Part shown: positions 1 through 7,846 of the stretch, piece by piece
Layout of the letters: each line of letters opens with the position of its first letter
Numbering within the stretch: position 1 is the stretch's first letter
Source of the DNA: Fluviicoccus keumensis
Lineage (GTDB): Bacteria; Pseudomonadota; Gammaproteobacteria; Pseudomonadales; Moraxellaceae
Length of the DNA: 64,000 nt
Direction: 5' to 3'
Assembly (NCBI RefSeq): GCF_004217445.1
Contig: NZ_SHKX01000018.1
Location: forward strand, 1-64,000
Notes under the pieces: generated by a model
Told to the model about the DNA's origin: nothing
Databases searched by the model: none
Seen by the model: the letters and a program-made list of their open reading frames with translations, nothing else
Translations under genes and position numbers: made by a program

Positions 1-48
1 GATGGTAGTGTGGCATTCGCCATGTGAGAGTAGGTCATCGCCAGACAC
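1..48 (+). rRNA. rrf: 5S ribosomal RNA, 3' end (partial)
   Basis: The window opens inside a 5S rRNA gene. The segment carries the conserved 3' block seen in proteobacterial 5S RNA: the GATGGTAGTGTGG start, a GAGAGTAGG element near positions 26-34, and a GCCAGAC end. The rest of the gene and presumably an rRNA operon lie upstream of the window. A rho-independent terminator follows directly, so this is the end of the rRNA transcription unit. Confidence 0.9.
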
Positions 49-56
49 TTAACACC

Positions 57-94
57 AAAACCCCCTTGCCGGAAACAGCAAGGGGGTTTTGCTT
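57..94 (+). terminator. Rho-independent terminator of the rRNA operon
   Basis: A perfect 9-bp stem (61-69 pairs with 78-86), extended by AAAA/TTTT flanks, closes an 8-base loop and runs into a T-rich tail. It lies 9 bases after the 5S end. Confidence 0.9.
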
Positions 95-159
95 TGGGGG
101 ATAAGAAAATCCGCGGTATGCTAAGCGAATCAAGACGGTGGATAATCAATAGGTGAGTG

Positions 160-1122
160 ATGAGGTTACTGCGATTATTGGCGGATGGGGCTCTCCATTC
201 GGGGGTTGAATTGGCCGAGGCATTAGCGGTTAGCCGGATGACTGTTTCCAACAGAATTGCCGCATGGCGAGCGAAAGGCGTTGATATTGAGATAGTAACG
301 GGCAAGGGATACAGACTGAGTCAACGGCTTGAGTTTCTTGAGATTGAACAAATAAAGAAAGAACTGGAAAAAGAATTTCCTGAAAGAAATATAGAACTGC
401 AAGTGGCGGACATCGTTGAGTCAACAAACGATACAGCTATGACGCATGTGTCTCAAGCTTCAAGTCCTGTTATATGCCTTGCTGAATATCAAGAGTCTGG
501 GAGAGGACGTCGAGGGCGAAAATGGGTATCCGCTCCTGCTGGCGGATTTATCGGTTCCTTTGGTTGGAAAATTAATGCGGGTGTCGGGGCTCTGCAGGGC
601 TTAAGTCTGGCGGTGGGTGTGGTGGTGGTTCAGGCATTGGAATCACTGGGCTTTGAGGGGCTCGGGCTTAAATGGCCCAATGATATTGTTACTCATAAAG
701 GAAAAGTCGGTGGAATATTGATAGAGTTGTCTGGTGAAATTAGCGGACCAAGCGTGGTGGTGGTTGGCATAGGGCTGAATATCTATATGCCTTTGGGGGT
801 TCAGGATAATCCTGTTGACGCACTAATCCAAAGTGAGTCTGAGATTAAATGCGCATCAAGAAGCCAGATTACATTGGCTGTGCTCGTGGCAGTGGCAAAG
901 CTGTTGGATAATTATGTAAATACTGGTTTTTCATTTTGGCGGCAAGCCTGGATGGACATGGATGCCTATGCGGGTAAAGAGGTTCGGCTGACGGGCTATA
1001 ATGTACTCGTTCAAGGAAATGAAAGGGGGGTCGATCAAAATGGTGCGATCCTTATCGAGATGTCAGATGGTATTCATGCCTTCAGTGGTGGTGAAATATC
1101 ATTGCGGCAGATAACATCATGA
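160..1122 (+). CDS. birA: Bifunctional biotin--[acetyl-CoA-carboxylase] ligase / biotin operon repressor BirA
   Basis: BirA activates biotin with ATP and attaches it to the biotin carboxyl carrier protein of acetyl-CoA carboxylase. With its N-terminal DNA-binding domain it can also repress biotin genes. The 320-residue product has a helix-turn-helix at about residues 5-55, then the ligase domain with the biotinyl-AMP loop GRGRRGR (about 125-131) and the KWPND and KVGGIL motifs (about 170-185). An ATG at 160 is preferred to the GTG at 157 because AGGTG at 151-155 then sits at a workable distance. The stop overlaps the coaX start by four bases. Base composition is clearly AT-richer than later genes, with AGA and ATA codons. 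Confidence 0.93.
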   Translation: MRLLRLLADGALHSGVELAEALAVSRMTVSNRIAAWRAKGVDIEIVTGKGYRLSQRLEFLEIEQIKKELEKEFPERNIELQVADIVESTNDTAMTHVSQASSPVICLAEYQESGRGRRGRKWVSAPAGGFIGSFGWKINAGVGALQGLSLAVGVVVVQALESLGFEGLGLKWPNDIVTHKGKVGGILIELSGEISGPSVVVVGIGLNIYMPLGVQDNPVDALIQSESEIKCASRSQITLAVLVAVAKLLDNYVNTGFSFWRQAWMDMDAYAGKEVRLTGYNVLVQGNERGVDQNGAILIEMSDGIHAFSGGEISLRQITS

Positions 1123-1868
1123 GTAATCAGATATTTTTTGACTTTGGCAATTCAAGGGTTAAGGCTTGGCTATGTCGCCATGGGGAAGTGCTGTCGCGAT
1201 TTAATATTCCCCACCAGATGGCAATGGAAGAGCTGATCCCTGCTTTGCCGGCTGACTTCAAAAAGGCGGTTGATTTCATTGGGGTGGCTTCTGTCCTGGA
1301 TGACGACAGTAATAATGCATTTGCAAGAGTCGCGTTTATGACTTGGGCTGTGAGTCCGCAATGGGCTAATAGCCAGAAAGAGTTTGCAGGTGTATATAAC
1401 GGATATGCCGACCCCCGGCTACTGGGCGTGGATCGTTGGGTTAATGTCATCGCAGTTTCCGATCGCCCTTGTTGCTGTGTTGTTAGTTGCGGGACAGCCC
1501 TCGCCATTGATTTTGTTGCTGACAGGCGGCATTGCGGCGGCTTTATTCTACCTGGCTATACAATGCAGTTGAACGCATTGATCCATGGTACCAAACGTGT
1601 TCGTCCAGATGAAGGAAAGACAATAGAGTTGGCGCCGGGAGTGTCCACAACAGAAGCGGTTCATCGAGGTATCGTCATCGGCTTGGTGGGTGCGGTGGAG
1701 AAGGCTATTTCTGATTTCGAGAAGGCTGAGGGCCGGGCTTGTTCACTGGTTCTGACGGGCGGTGAGGCTGGAAAATTAGGGCCACACTTGTCTGTATCGC
1801 ATGATATTATCCCTGAATTGCTTCTGGTGGGGCTCCAGCGCTACTTTGGTTGTGCAATGTCGACATAA
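1119..1868 (+). CDS. coaX: Type III pantothenate kinase CoaX
   Basis: CoaX phosphorylates pantothenate, the first committed step of coenzyme A synthesis, using the ASKHA-fold type III enzyme that is insensitive to CoA feedback. The 249-residue protein begins with the phosphate-binding FDFGNSRVK segment, has GVDRWVN (about 102-108), a CGTALAID segment (about 124-131) and GGFILPGY (about 140-147), in the family order. It starts inside the birA stop (ATGA), so the two are translationally coupled. In Neisseria the two functions are fused into one protein, which fits a Neisseriales origin. It shares the AT-rich composition of birA. Confidence 0.93.
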   Translation: MSNQIFFDFGNSRVKAWLCRHGEVLSRFNIPHQMAMEELIPALPADFKKAVDFIGVASVLDDDSNNAFARVAFMTWAVSPQWANSQKEFAGVYNGYADPRLLGVDRWVNVIAVSDRPCCCVVSCGTALAIDFVADRRHCGGFILPGYTMQLNALIHGTKRVRPDEGKTIELAPGVSTTEAVHRGIVIGLVGAVEKAISDFEKAEGRACSLVLTGGEAGKLGPHLSVSHDIIPELLLVGLQRYFGCAMST

Positions 1869-1885
1869 TGACAAGAGGTAAGGAC

Positions 1886-2554
1886 ATGCCGCTGCTTTTC
1901 GGACTACTGGTGATGCTCAATGCTGTTTTTCTGGCATGGCAGTTCTTTGAGAAACAAAACACATCCCAGTCTGTTGCTGTTCATGCCGAACTGTCGGGCA
2001 AGCGGCTGATGTTGTTGTCCGAACAGCCGGTCAGTGCGAACAAGGATGAGTCTGGCAGCGCCATGGTCACTGCGCCGAAGGTCTCACAAGATGCCGCAAG
2101 CTTTTGTTACCGTATTGGCCCGATTACGGGTAATGACATGCTGACGCAATTGCAGAATGCCTTGGTAAACAGTGGTTTCGAGGTTAAGGTCGAGTCCCTT
2201 TCCGACGATGTGGCGGGATACATCGTTTACATCCCGCCACTTTCATCCAAAGATAAAGCTGAAATGATGGCGCAGGAGTTGCTGGCCAAAGGGTATGAAG
2301 CCAAGGTCATGAATGACCCGCAATTTGCAACAGCTGTCATGCTGGGCAATTTCAACTCACAGCAGAAAGCGGATGCGCTCAAATCCAAACTACAGGATCA
2401 AGGGTATCAGGTGGAAACTCGCCAGACTCTGGATACGCGTCATGAGCAATGGCTAAAGGTGGATAGTGTTGGCAGTTCTGCCAAAACCCAGATCGACCGG
2501 ATCATTTCGGGAACACCGCGTTTGAGACGCGAGCCCGCCTCATGCGAAACCTAA
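1886..2554 (+). CDS. SPOR-domain inner-membrane protein
   Basis: This 222-residue protein has one N-terminal membrane helix (about residues 2-20), a variable linker and a SPOR domain at about 110-190. SPOR domains bind denuded glycan strands at the septum, so a role in division or wall remodelling is plausible. The start chosen is the ATG at 1886, which has AAGAGG seven bases upstream; in-frame TTG 1850 and ATG 1868 lie upstream but overlap coaX and lack a good ribosome site. It follows coaX by 17 bases. The family is recognisable only by its domain and the precise function is not known. Confidence 0.75.
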   Translation: MPLLFGLLVMLNAVFLAWQFFEKQNTSQSVAVHAELSGKRLMLLSEQPVSANKDESGSAMVTAPKVSQDAASFCYRIGPITGNDMLTQLQNALVNSGFEVKVESLSDDVAGYIVYIPPLSSKDKAEMMAQELLAKGYEAKVMNDPQFATAVMLGNFNSQQKADALKSKLQDQGYQVETRQTLDTRHEQWLKVDSVGSSAKTQIDRIISGTPRLRREPASCET

Positions 2555-2575
2555 ATCTTCACTAAGGCTTACAGC

Positions 2576-3388
2576 ATGTCTGAAAATCCCAACCTTGTTG
2601 AGGTGAAGGGTCTGTCCTTTTCCCGTGGCGATCGGGTGATTTACGACAACGTTTCATTGAGCGTCGAACAGGGCAAAGTTACTGCCATCATGGGGCCTTC
2701 CGGCTGCGGAAAGACAACGTTATTGCGGTTTATTGGCGGTCAGATACGTCCTGACTCTGGTCAAGTCCTGCTAAATGGTCGTAATGTCCCCGATATGGGA
2801 CGATCCGAGTTGTTCAGGGCCCGTGAAAAAATCGGTATGCTATTCCAGAGTGGTGCACTTTTCACGGATTTATCCGTATACGAGAATGTCGCTTTTCCAC
2901 TCAGGGCGCATACTCGCCTGTCAGAACGTCTTATTCGCGAAATAGTGTTGATGAAACTGGAGGCAGTCGGACTTCGCGGCGCCATCGATCTGATGCCTGC
3001 TCAACTTTCTGGTGGCATGAATCGTCGGGCTGCACTGGCGCGTGCGATAGCTCTTGATCCGGAGCTGATCATGTACGATGAACCTTTCGCCGGACAGGAT
3101 CCGATTGTTAAGGGTGTTTTGGTTAATCTGATCCGAACTTTGCGTGAAGCTCTGGGGCTGACCAGTATTATTGTTTCGCACGATGTGCCGGAAACACTGG
3201 ATATTGCTGATTATATTTATATTGTGGCCAATCATCAGATTATCGGCGAGGGGACGCCTGAAGAGTTAAAGAATTCGGACTCGCCTTTCGTGTATCAGTT
3301 TCTGCATGGTCGCCATGACGGACCGGTCAGGTTTCATTATCCTGCCAAGGCATATAGCGAAGAGTTGTTTGGAGGCCGCCATGATTGA
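2576..3388 (+). CDS. mlaF: Phospholipid ABC transporter ATP-binding protein MlaF
   Basis: MlaF is the ATPase of the MlaFEDB complex, which moves phospholipids between the inner membrane and the periplasmic carrier MlaC to keep the outer leaflet free of phospholipid. The 270-residue product has a Walker A GPSGCGKT (about 40-47), the signature LSGGM (about 143), Walker B LIMYDEP with the catalytic Glu, and a SHDV switch histidine. The LSGGMNRR form of the signature is typical of MlaF/Mkl ATPases. It is first of five mla genes; its stop overlaps mlaE by eight bases. Confidence 0.95.
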   Translation: MSENPNLVEVKGLSFSRGDRVIYDNVSLSVEQGKVTAIMGPSGCGKTTLLRFIGGQIRPDSGQVLLNGRNVPDMGRSELFRAREKIGMLFQSGALFTDLSVYENVAFPLRAHTRLSERLIREIVLMKLEAVGLRGAIDLMPAQLSGGMNRRAALARAIALDPELIMYDEPFAGQDPIVKGVLVNLIRTLREALGLTSIIVSHDVPETLDIADYIYIVANHQIIGEGTPEELKNSDSPFVYQFLHGRHDGPVRFHYPAKAYSEELFGGRHD

Positions 3389-4163
3389 GTTCATTCGGCG
3401 GGTTGGAGCCAGAGCGCTGGACAGATTGGAGTCGATTGGCTCTGCGGGCGTGTTCTTGTGGCAAACATTGTTTGCCATTCCCAATATAACGACCGGATTT
3501 CCCCTGTTGCTTAAGCAATTGTATTCCGTAGGGGTGCTCTCACTTGCCATCATTGTGGTTTCAGGCTTGTTTATCGGTTTGGTGCTGGGCTTGCAAGGAT
3601 TCAATATCCTCATTTCCTATGGCAGTGAGCAGGCGTTGGGATCGCTGGTGTCGCTTACCCTGATTCGTGAGTTGGGACCGGTTGTTACGGCGCTGCTTTT
3701 TGCCGGTCGCGCCGGCTCGGCGTTGACGGCGGAGATCGGACTGATGAAGGCCACGGAGCAATTGGCCAGCATGGAAATGATTGGTGTTGATCCGCTGCGC
3801 CGGATCATTTCCCCGCGTTGGTGGGCCGGTTTTATCAGTATGCCGATTCTGGCGGTCATTTTCTCATCGGTAGGGATTCTGGGGGGAATGATCGTGGGTG
3901 TGGAATGGCTGGGGATTGATGCCAACTCCTATTGGTCCAACATGCAGCGCTCTACCGACTTTATGGATGATGTCGTGAATGGGATTATCAAGAGTGTTGT
4001 TTTTGGCGCTGTGGTGACCTGGATTGCTGTTTTTCAGGGTTATGATTGCGAGCCGACCTCGGAAGGTATTTCGGTGGCAACTACTCGCACCGTCGTTTTT
4101 GGATCCCTGGCGGTGCTGGGGTTGGACTTTGTCCTGACCGCTGTCATGTTTGGAGGCTTTTGA
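3381..4163 (+). CDS. mlaE: Phospholipid ABC transporter permease MlaE
   Basis: MlaE is the integral inner-membrane permease of the Mla complex. The 260-residue protein has the MlaE/DUF140 pattern: an amphipathic N-terminal helix, hydrophobic segments and the conserved LIRELGPVVTALLFAGRAG block (about 93-111), which contains the coupling region for the ATPase. The ATG at 3381 is preceded by GGAGG at 3371-3375 and overlaps the mlaF end. A 1-base overlap (TGATG) links it to mlaD. Confidence 0.95.
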   Translation: MIEFIRRVGARALDRLESIGSAGVFLWQTLFAIPNITTGFPLLLKQLYSVGVLSLAIIVVSGLFIGLVLGLQGFNILISYGSEQALGSLVSLTLIRELGPVVTALLFAGRAGSALTAEIGLMKATEQLASMEMIGVDPLRRIISPRWWAGFISMPILAVIFSSVGILGGMIVGVEWLGIDANSYWSNMQRSTDFMDDVVNGIIKSVVFGAVVTWIAVFQGYDCEPTSEGISVATTRTVVFGSLAVLGLDFVLTAVMFGGF

Positions 4164-4663
4164 TGCGTACCCGTACCCTTGAGTTGGCGGTTGGGGCTTT
4201 TATTGTTGCCGGCGTTGCCGCCTTGTTTTTCCTTGCAATCAAGGTGAGTGGCCTGAGCGATGAAACCGGTAAACCCAGTTATAAAGTTTACGCCCATTTT
4301 CAGAATATCGGCGGTTTGACACTGCGGGCCAAAGTAACCATGGCCGGAGTCAATATCGGCCGGGTGACAGCCATCGAGCTGGATCGCAAGCGATTGAATG
4401 CCCGCGTAACGCTGGAGATCAACAAGGAGGTGAATGAAATCAGCACCGATGCGGTCGCCAGCATTCTGACAGCGGGGCTGTTGGGTGAGAAATACATCGG
4501 CATTGTTCCCGGTGCCGATGACACATTTATCAAGGAAGGTGACGAAATCGAACAGACACAGTCCTCATTGGTGCTGGAAGATCTGATTGGCAAGTTCCTG
4601 TTCAATAAGGCGACGGAGCAAAAGCCTGCCGAGACGCCGAAGAGCGGGAAAGACGATTTCTAG
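4163..4663 (+). CDS. mlaD: Mla substrate-binding protein MlaD (MCE domain)
   Basis: MlaD forms the hexameric periplasmic ring that sits on MlaE and passes phospholipids to or from MlaC. The 166-residue protein has one N-terminal transmembrane helix (about 8-28) and a single MCE domain at about 38-118, including the AKVTMAGVNIGRV segment. The start at 4163 shares a base with the mlaE stop and has GGAGG at 4152-4156. Length is normal for a single-MCE MlaD. Confidence 0.94.
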   Translation: MRTRTLELAVGAFIVAGVAALFFLAIKVSGLSDETGKPSYKVYAHFQNIGGLTLRAKVTMAGVNIGRVTAIELDRKRLNARVTLEINKEVNEISTDAVASILTAGLLGEKYIGIVPGADDTFIKEGDEIEQTQSSLVLEDLIGKFLFNKATEQKPAETPKSGKDDF

Positions 4664-4674
4664 TGAGGTGTGTG

Positions 4675-5307
4675 ATGAAACAGTTCAGAAGCGCGATGTT
4701 TTTCTTTATGGCGGCCGTCATGTTGTTGGTGGGGCAGTCGGCCATGGCAGCTGAAAACCCGCGGGATATGCTGCAAAAAGCAGGCAATGCTTTGCTTGAT
4801 CGTCTGGTCAAGGACAAAGCGGCGTACAAGCGCGACCCTCAGGTTCTCTACGACATTGTCGAGAAAAATATTGAGCCGTATGTTGATTTTGAAGGCTTTG
4901 CCAAAGGCGTCATGGGGCAATACTACCGCCAGGCGTCCGATGCCCAGCGCGCCCAGTTCACGACGACCTTTCGCAAGAGCCTGATTCGTACCTACGCGAA
5001 TGGCATGGCCGCCTACGATAACCAGAAAATTGTATTCAAGCCTTATGCGCCCGGTGATGACCCCAAGAAGGCGCAGGTGGATATGGATATCATGACGGCC
5101 AGCAATGGTGCGGTGCCGGTGACCTATCAGCTGGTGCTGAATGCGAAGGATGAATGGAAGGTCAAAAATGTTATCATTAACGGCATGAACCTTGGGTTGA
5201 CCTTCCGCAACCAGTTTGCTTCAACGGTTGAGTCCAGTCGAGGCAATCTGGATAAGGCCATTGTTGATTTCATCCCTGCGGCAGAGGCTGTCAAAAAAGG
5301 GCAGTGA
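4675..5307 (+). CDS. mlaC: Periplasmic phospholipid carrier MlaC
   Basis: MlaC shuttles phospholipid across the periplasm between the outer-membrane MlaA-porin complex and MlaD. The 210-residue product has a signal peptide (cleavage expected after SAMA, about residue 25), followed by the Tgt2/MlaC fold with the EKNIEPYVDFEGF region. The ATG at 4675 is preferred over the GTG at 4663 because TGAGGTG precedes it and the signal peptide then starts with MKQ. It is 11 bases after mlaD. Confidence 0.93.
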   Translation: MKQFRSAMFFFMAAVMLLVGQSAMAAENPRDMLQKAGNALLDRLVKDKAAYKRDPQVLYDIVEKNIEPYVDFEGFAKGVMGQYYRQASDAQRAQFTTTFRKSLIRTYANGMAAYDNQKIVFKPYAPGDDPKKAQVDMDIMTASNGAVPVTYQLVLNAKDEWKVKNVIINGMNLGLTFRNQFASTVESSRGNLDKAIVDFIPAAEAVKKGQ

Positions 5308-5311
5308 TTGC

Positions 5312-5614
5312 ATGAGTGCACAAGTCAGGTTGCAGGATGGACGCCTCCGGTTGGGAGGCGTTATCCATTTTGAGAATGCAGACGCCATTTGCAAGGAAGG
5401 CTTGACCTTGATCAGTCAGGCCAGCAGTGACATCGTGGTGGATCTGCGCGAGTTGGAAAGCGGCGGCACGGTAGATGTTGCCATCCTGATGCAATGGCTG
5501 CGAGCCGCGATCGAGGCTCGTAAGCAATTACGCTTTGATCATGCTTCCGCAAAGCTCAAGGCGATCATACGGGTCAGCGGCCTGAGTGATGTCTTGACCC
5601 AAGTAAACCAGTAA
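5312..5614 (+). CDS. mlaB: STAS-domain protein MlaB
   Basis: MlaB is the small cytoplasmic STAS-domain subunit that stabilises the MlaF ATPase. The 100-residue product is a lone STAS domain, with the hydrophobic strand DIVVDLRELESGGTVDVAIL at about 38-57 in the place where STAS proteins keep the D-S/G-S loop, and a closing IIRVSGLSDVL segment. It starts four bases after mlaC. No mlaA (VacJ) gene is present next to it, unlike some betaproteobacterial mla operons. Confidence 0.87.
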   Translation: MSAQVRLQDGRLRLGGVIHFENADAICKEGLTLISQASSDIVVDLRELESGGTVDVAILMQWLRAAIEARKQLRFDHASAKLKAIIRVSGLSDVLTQVNQ

Positions 5615-5626
5615 CGGATACCCGAT

Positions 5627-5878
5627 ATGAATCCCGATGCAATTCGCGCCCTGTTGGTTGCGGCGTTCCCTGACGCACAGGAAATCCAGGTTACCGGTGA
5701 TTCCGGCAAGTTTCAGGTCATTGTGGTCAGCGAGATGTTTGTCGGTATGCGTCCCGTCGCCAAGCAGCAAAAAATCTATGCTCCCCTGAATGAGCACATT
5801 GCAAGCGGGGCAATTCATGCGGTTTCCATGCAGACACTGACGCCTGAGGAATGGCGAAAGATGCGCCTTTTCGGCTGA
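5627..5878 (+). CDS. ibaG: BolA family protein, IbaG type
   Basis: BolA-family proteins pair with monothiol glutaredoxins to handle [2Fe-2S] clusters; the IbaG subgroup is regularly placed between mlaB and murA. The 83-residue product has the BolA core with FQVIVVSEMFVGMRPVAKQQ (about 28-47) and the AIHAVSMQTLTPEEW end. It starts 12 bases after mlaB, and murA starts 15 bases after it, matching the order mlaB-ibaG-murA in E. coli. The specific IbaG assignment relies on this synteny. Confidence 0.88.
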   Translation: MNPDAIRALLVAAFPDAQEIQVTGDSGKFQVIVVSEMFVGMRPVAKQQKIYAPLNEHIASGAIHAVSMQTLTPEEWRKMRLFG

Positions 5879-5893
5879 TCAGGAGAAGTCTCG

Positions 5894-7168
5894 ATGGATA
5901 AGTTGCTCATTCTTGGCGGAAACCGCCTGGAAGGCGAGGTCCGGATCTCCGGCGCCAAGAACTCGGCATTGCCTTTGCTGGCTGGCACTCTGCTGGCGAC
6001 AACCCCGATAACGCTGTCGAATGTCCCGCATCTGCAGGATGTCACAACCTTGATCCAGTTGCTGGGGCGCATGGGCGTGACAGTCAGCATCAATGAAAAG
6101 TGCGATGTCGAGGTGAATGCCAATACCTTGGCCAGTCCGATTGCTCCCTATGAGCTGGTCAAGACCATGCGGGCATCCATTTTTGTTCTGGGTCCGCTGC
6201 TGGCACGCTTTGGCGAGGCCCAGGTTTCCCTTCCCGGTGGCTGCGCCATCGGTTCCCGCCCGGTTGACCAGCACCTGAAAGGTTTAGCTGCCCTGGGGGC
6301 GGAAATCGTGGTGGAGAAGGGCTACGTGCATGCCAAGCGGAATGGACGGCTGAAGGGGGCGCGCTTTGTCTTTGACATGGTGACCGTCGGCGGAACCGAA
6401 AATGTGATGATGGCGGCGGCATTGGCTGAAGGCCGCACCGTCCTTGAGAATGCCGCCCGTGAGCCTGAGATCGTTGATCTGGCCAACATGCTGATCGCGA
6501 TGGGCGCCAAGATTGAAGGGGCGGGCACCGATACGCTGGTTATTGACGGAGTGGAAAGCCTGAAAGGCTGCCACTACAGCGTATGTCCCGATCGCATCGA
6601 AACCGGTTCGTATCTGGCGGCTGCGGCCGTGACCGGCGGTTGCGTGCGGGCAACACATACCGACCCCAAACCTCTCGATGCCGTGTTGCAGAAGTTTGTC
6701 GAAATGGGCGGCAAGGTGCAGACCGGTTCGGACTGGATTGAACTTGATATGCAGGGGCGTCGCCCGCAATCCGTCAGCTTCCGCACGGCGCCCCATCCCG
6801 GCTTCCCGACGGATATGCAGGCGCAATTCATGGCGATTCTGGCGGTAGCGGAAGGTACTGGCACCATCACCGAAACAATCTTCGAGAACCGCTTCATGCA
6901 CGTCCCGGAATTGAATCGCATGGGGGCGAATATCCAGGTGGATGGTCACCTGGCGGTTGTGCGCGGGATTGAACGGCTGTCCGGAGCGCCGGTGATGGCA
7001 ACTGATCTTCGTGCGTCCATGTCCCTGGTGTTGGCGGCCCTGGCGGCGGAGGGGGAGACGCTGATCGACCGGATTTATCATATCGATCGCGGTTATGAGC
7101 GCGTGGAAGAAAAACTGGCGCTGCTGGGCGCGAAGATTCGTCGAATTTCCAATCGTGGTGCTAACTGA
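5894..7168 (+). CDS. murA: UDP-N-acetylglucosamine 1-carboxyvinyltransferase MurA
   Basis: MurA transfers enolpyruvate from phosphoenolpyruvate to UDP-GlcNAc, the first committed step of peptidoglycan synthesis in the cytoplasm. The 424-residue protein has the N-terminal SGAKNSALP substrate motif (about 19-27) and the catalytic loop GGCAIGSRP with the active-site Cys117, the residue alkylated by fosfomycin. AGGAGA lies just upstream of the ATG. Its stop overlaps the hisG start by one base. Confidence 0.97.
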   Translation: MDKLLILGGNRLEGEVRISGAKNSALPLLAGTLLATTPITLSNVPHLQDVTTLIQLLGRMGVTVSINEKCDVEVNANTLASPIAPYELVKTMRASIFVLGPLLARFGEAQVSLPGGCAIGSRPVDQHLKGLAALGAEIVVEKGYVHAKRNGRLKGARFVFDMVTVGGTENVMMAAALAEGRTVLENAAREPEIVDLANMLIAMGAKIEGAGTDTLVIDGVESLKGCHYSVCPDRIETGSYLAAAAVTGGCVRATHTDPKPLDAVLQKFVEMGGKVQTGSDWIELDMQGRRPQSVSFRTAPHPGFPTDMQAQFMAILAVAEGTGTITETIFENRFMHVPELNRMGANIQVDGHLAVVRGIERLSGAPVMATDLRASMSLVLAALAAEGETLIDRIYHIDRGYERVEEKLALLGAKIRRISNRGAN

Positions 7169-7809
7169 TGTCGCGACTGACCATAGCCCTTTCCAAGGGC
7201 CGTATTCTCAAGGACACCCTGCCGCTATTGCGTGAGGCCGGGATCGAGCTGCTTGAGGACCCTGAAAAAAGCCGCAAGCTGATTTTCCCCACGACGCATC
7301 CGGAAGTACAAATAGTCATTATCCGTGCGACGGATGTCCCAACCTATGTCGAGAACGGCGCTGCCGATCTGGGCGTCGCAGGAAAGGATGTTTTGATGGA
7401 GCACGGCGCTGCCGGCGTGTATGAACCGTTGGATCTGGATATCGCCAAGTGCCGCCTGATGGTGGCCGGGCCTATACATGCCCCGCGTGTCGATGGCCGG
7501 TTACGCGTGGCCACCAAGTTTGTGAACCTCACGCGGCAGTTTTATGCCGCCAAGGGTGAACAAGTTGAAGTGATCAAGCTCTACGGTTCAATGGAGCTTG
7601 CGCCCCTGATGGGGCTGGCGGATCGGATCGTGGATGTGGTGGATACCGGCAAGACCCTGAAAGAGAACGGTCTGGAACCGATGGAGCTGATTGCGCATGT
7701 GTCCTCCCGGTTGATCGTGAACAAGGCCAGCTTCAAGCGCAAGGCCGATCTCGTGCAACCCCTGATCCAGCAGTTGTCTGACGCCGTTTCGCGCAAGCGC
7801 GTGTCCTGA
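7168..7809 (+). CDS. hisG: ATP phosphoribosyltransferase, short form HisG
   Basis: HisG condenses ATP with PRPP, the first step of histidine synthesis. At 213 residues this is the short form, which lacks the C-terminal ACT-like regulatory domain and is known to need HisZ as a regulatory partner. It begins with the LTIALSKGRI motif and carries the PRPP-binding IVDVVDTGKTLKENGL segment (about 153-168). No hisZ occurs in this window. It overlaps the murA stop by one base. Confidence 0.95.
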   Translation: MSRLTIALSKGRILKDTLPLLREAGIELLEDPEKSRKLIFPTTHPEVQIVIIRATDVPTYVENGAADLGVAGKDVLMEHGAAGVYEPLDLDIAKCRLMVAGPIHAPRVDGRLRVATKFVNLTRQFYAAKGEQVEVIKLYGSMELAPLMGLADRIVDVVDTGKTLKENGLEPMELIAHVSSRLIVNKASFKRKADLVQPLIQQLSDAVSRKRVS

Positions 7810-7846
7810 CTTTCCGATTGACCCCCGTTAATACAGGTTTGTCGTC

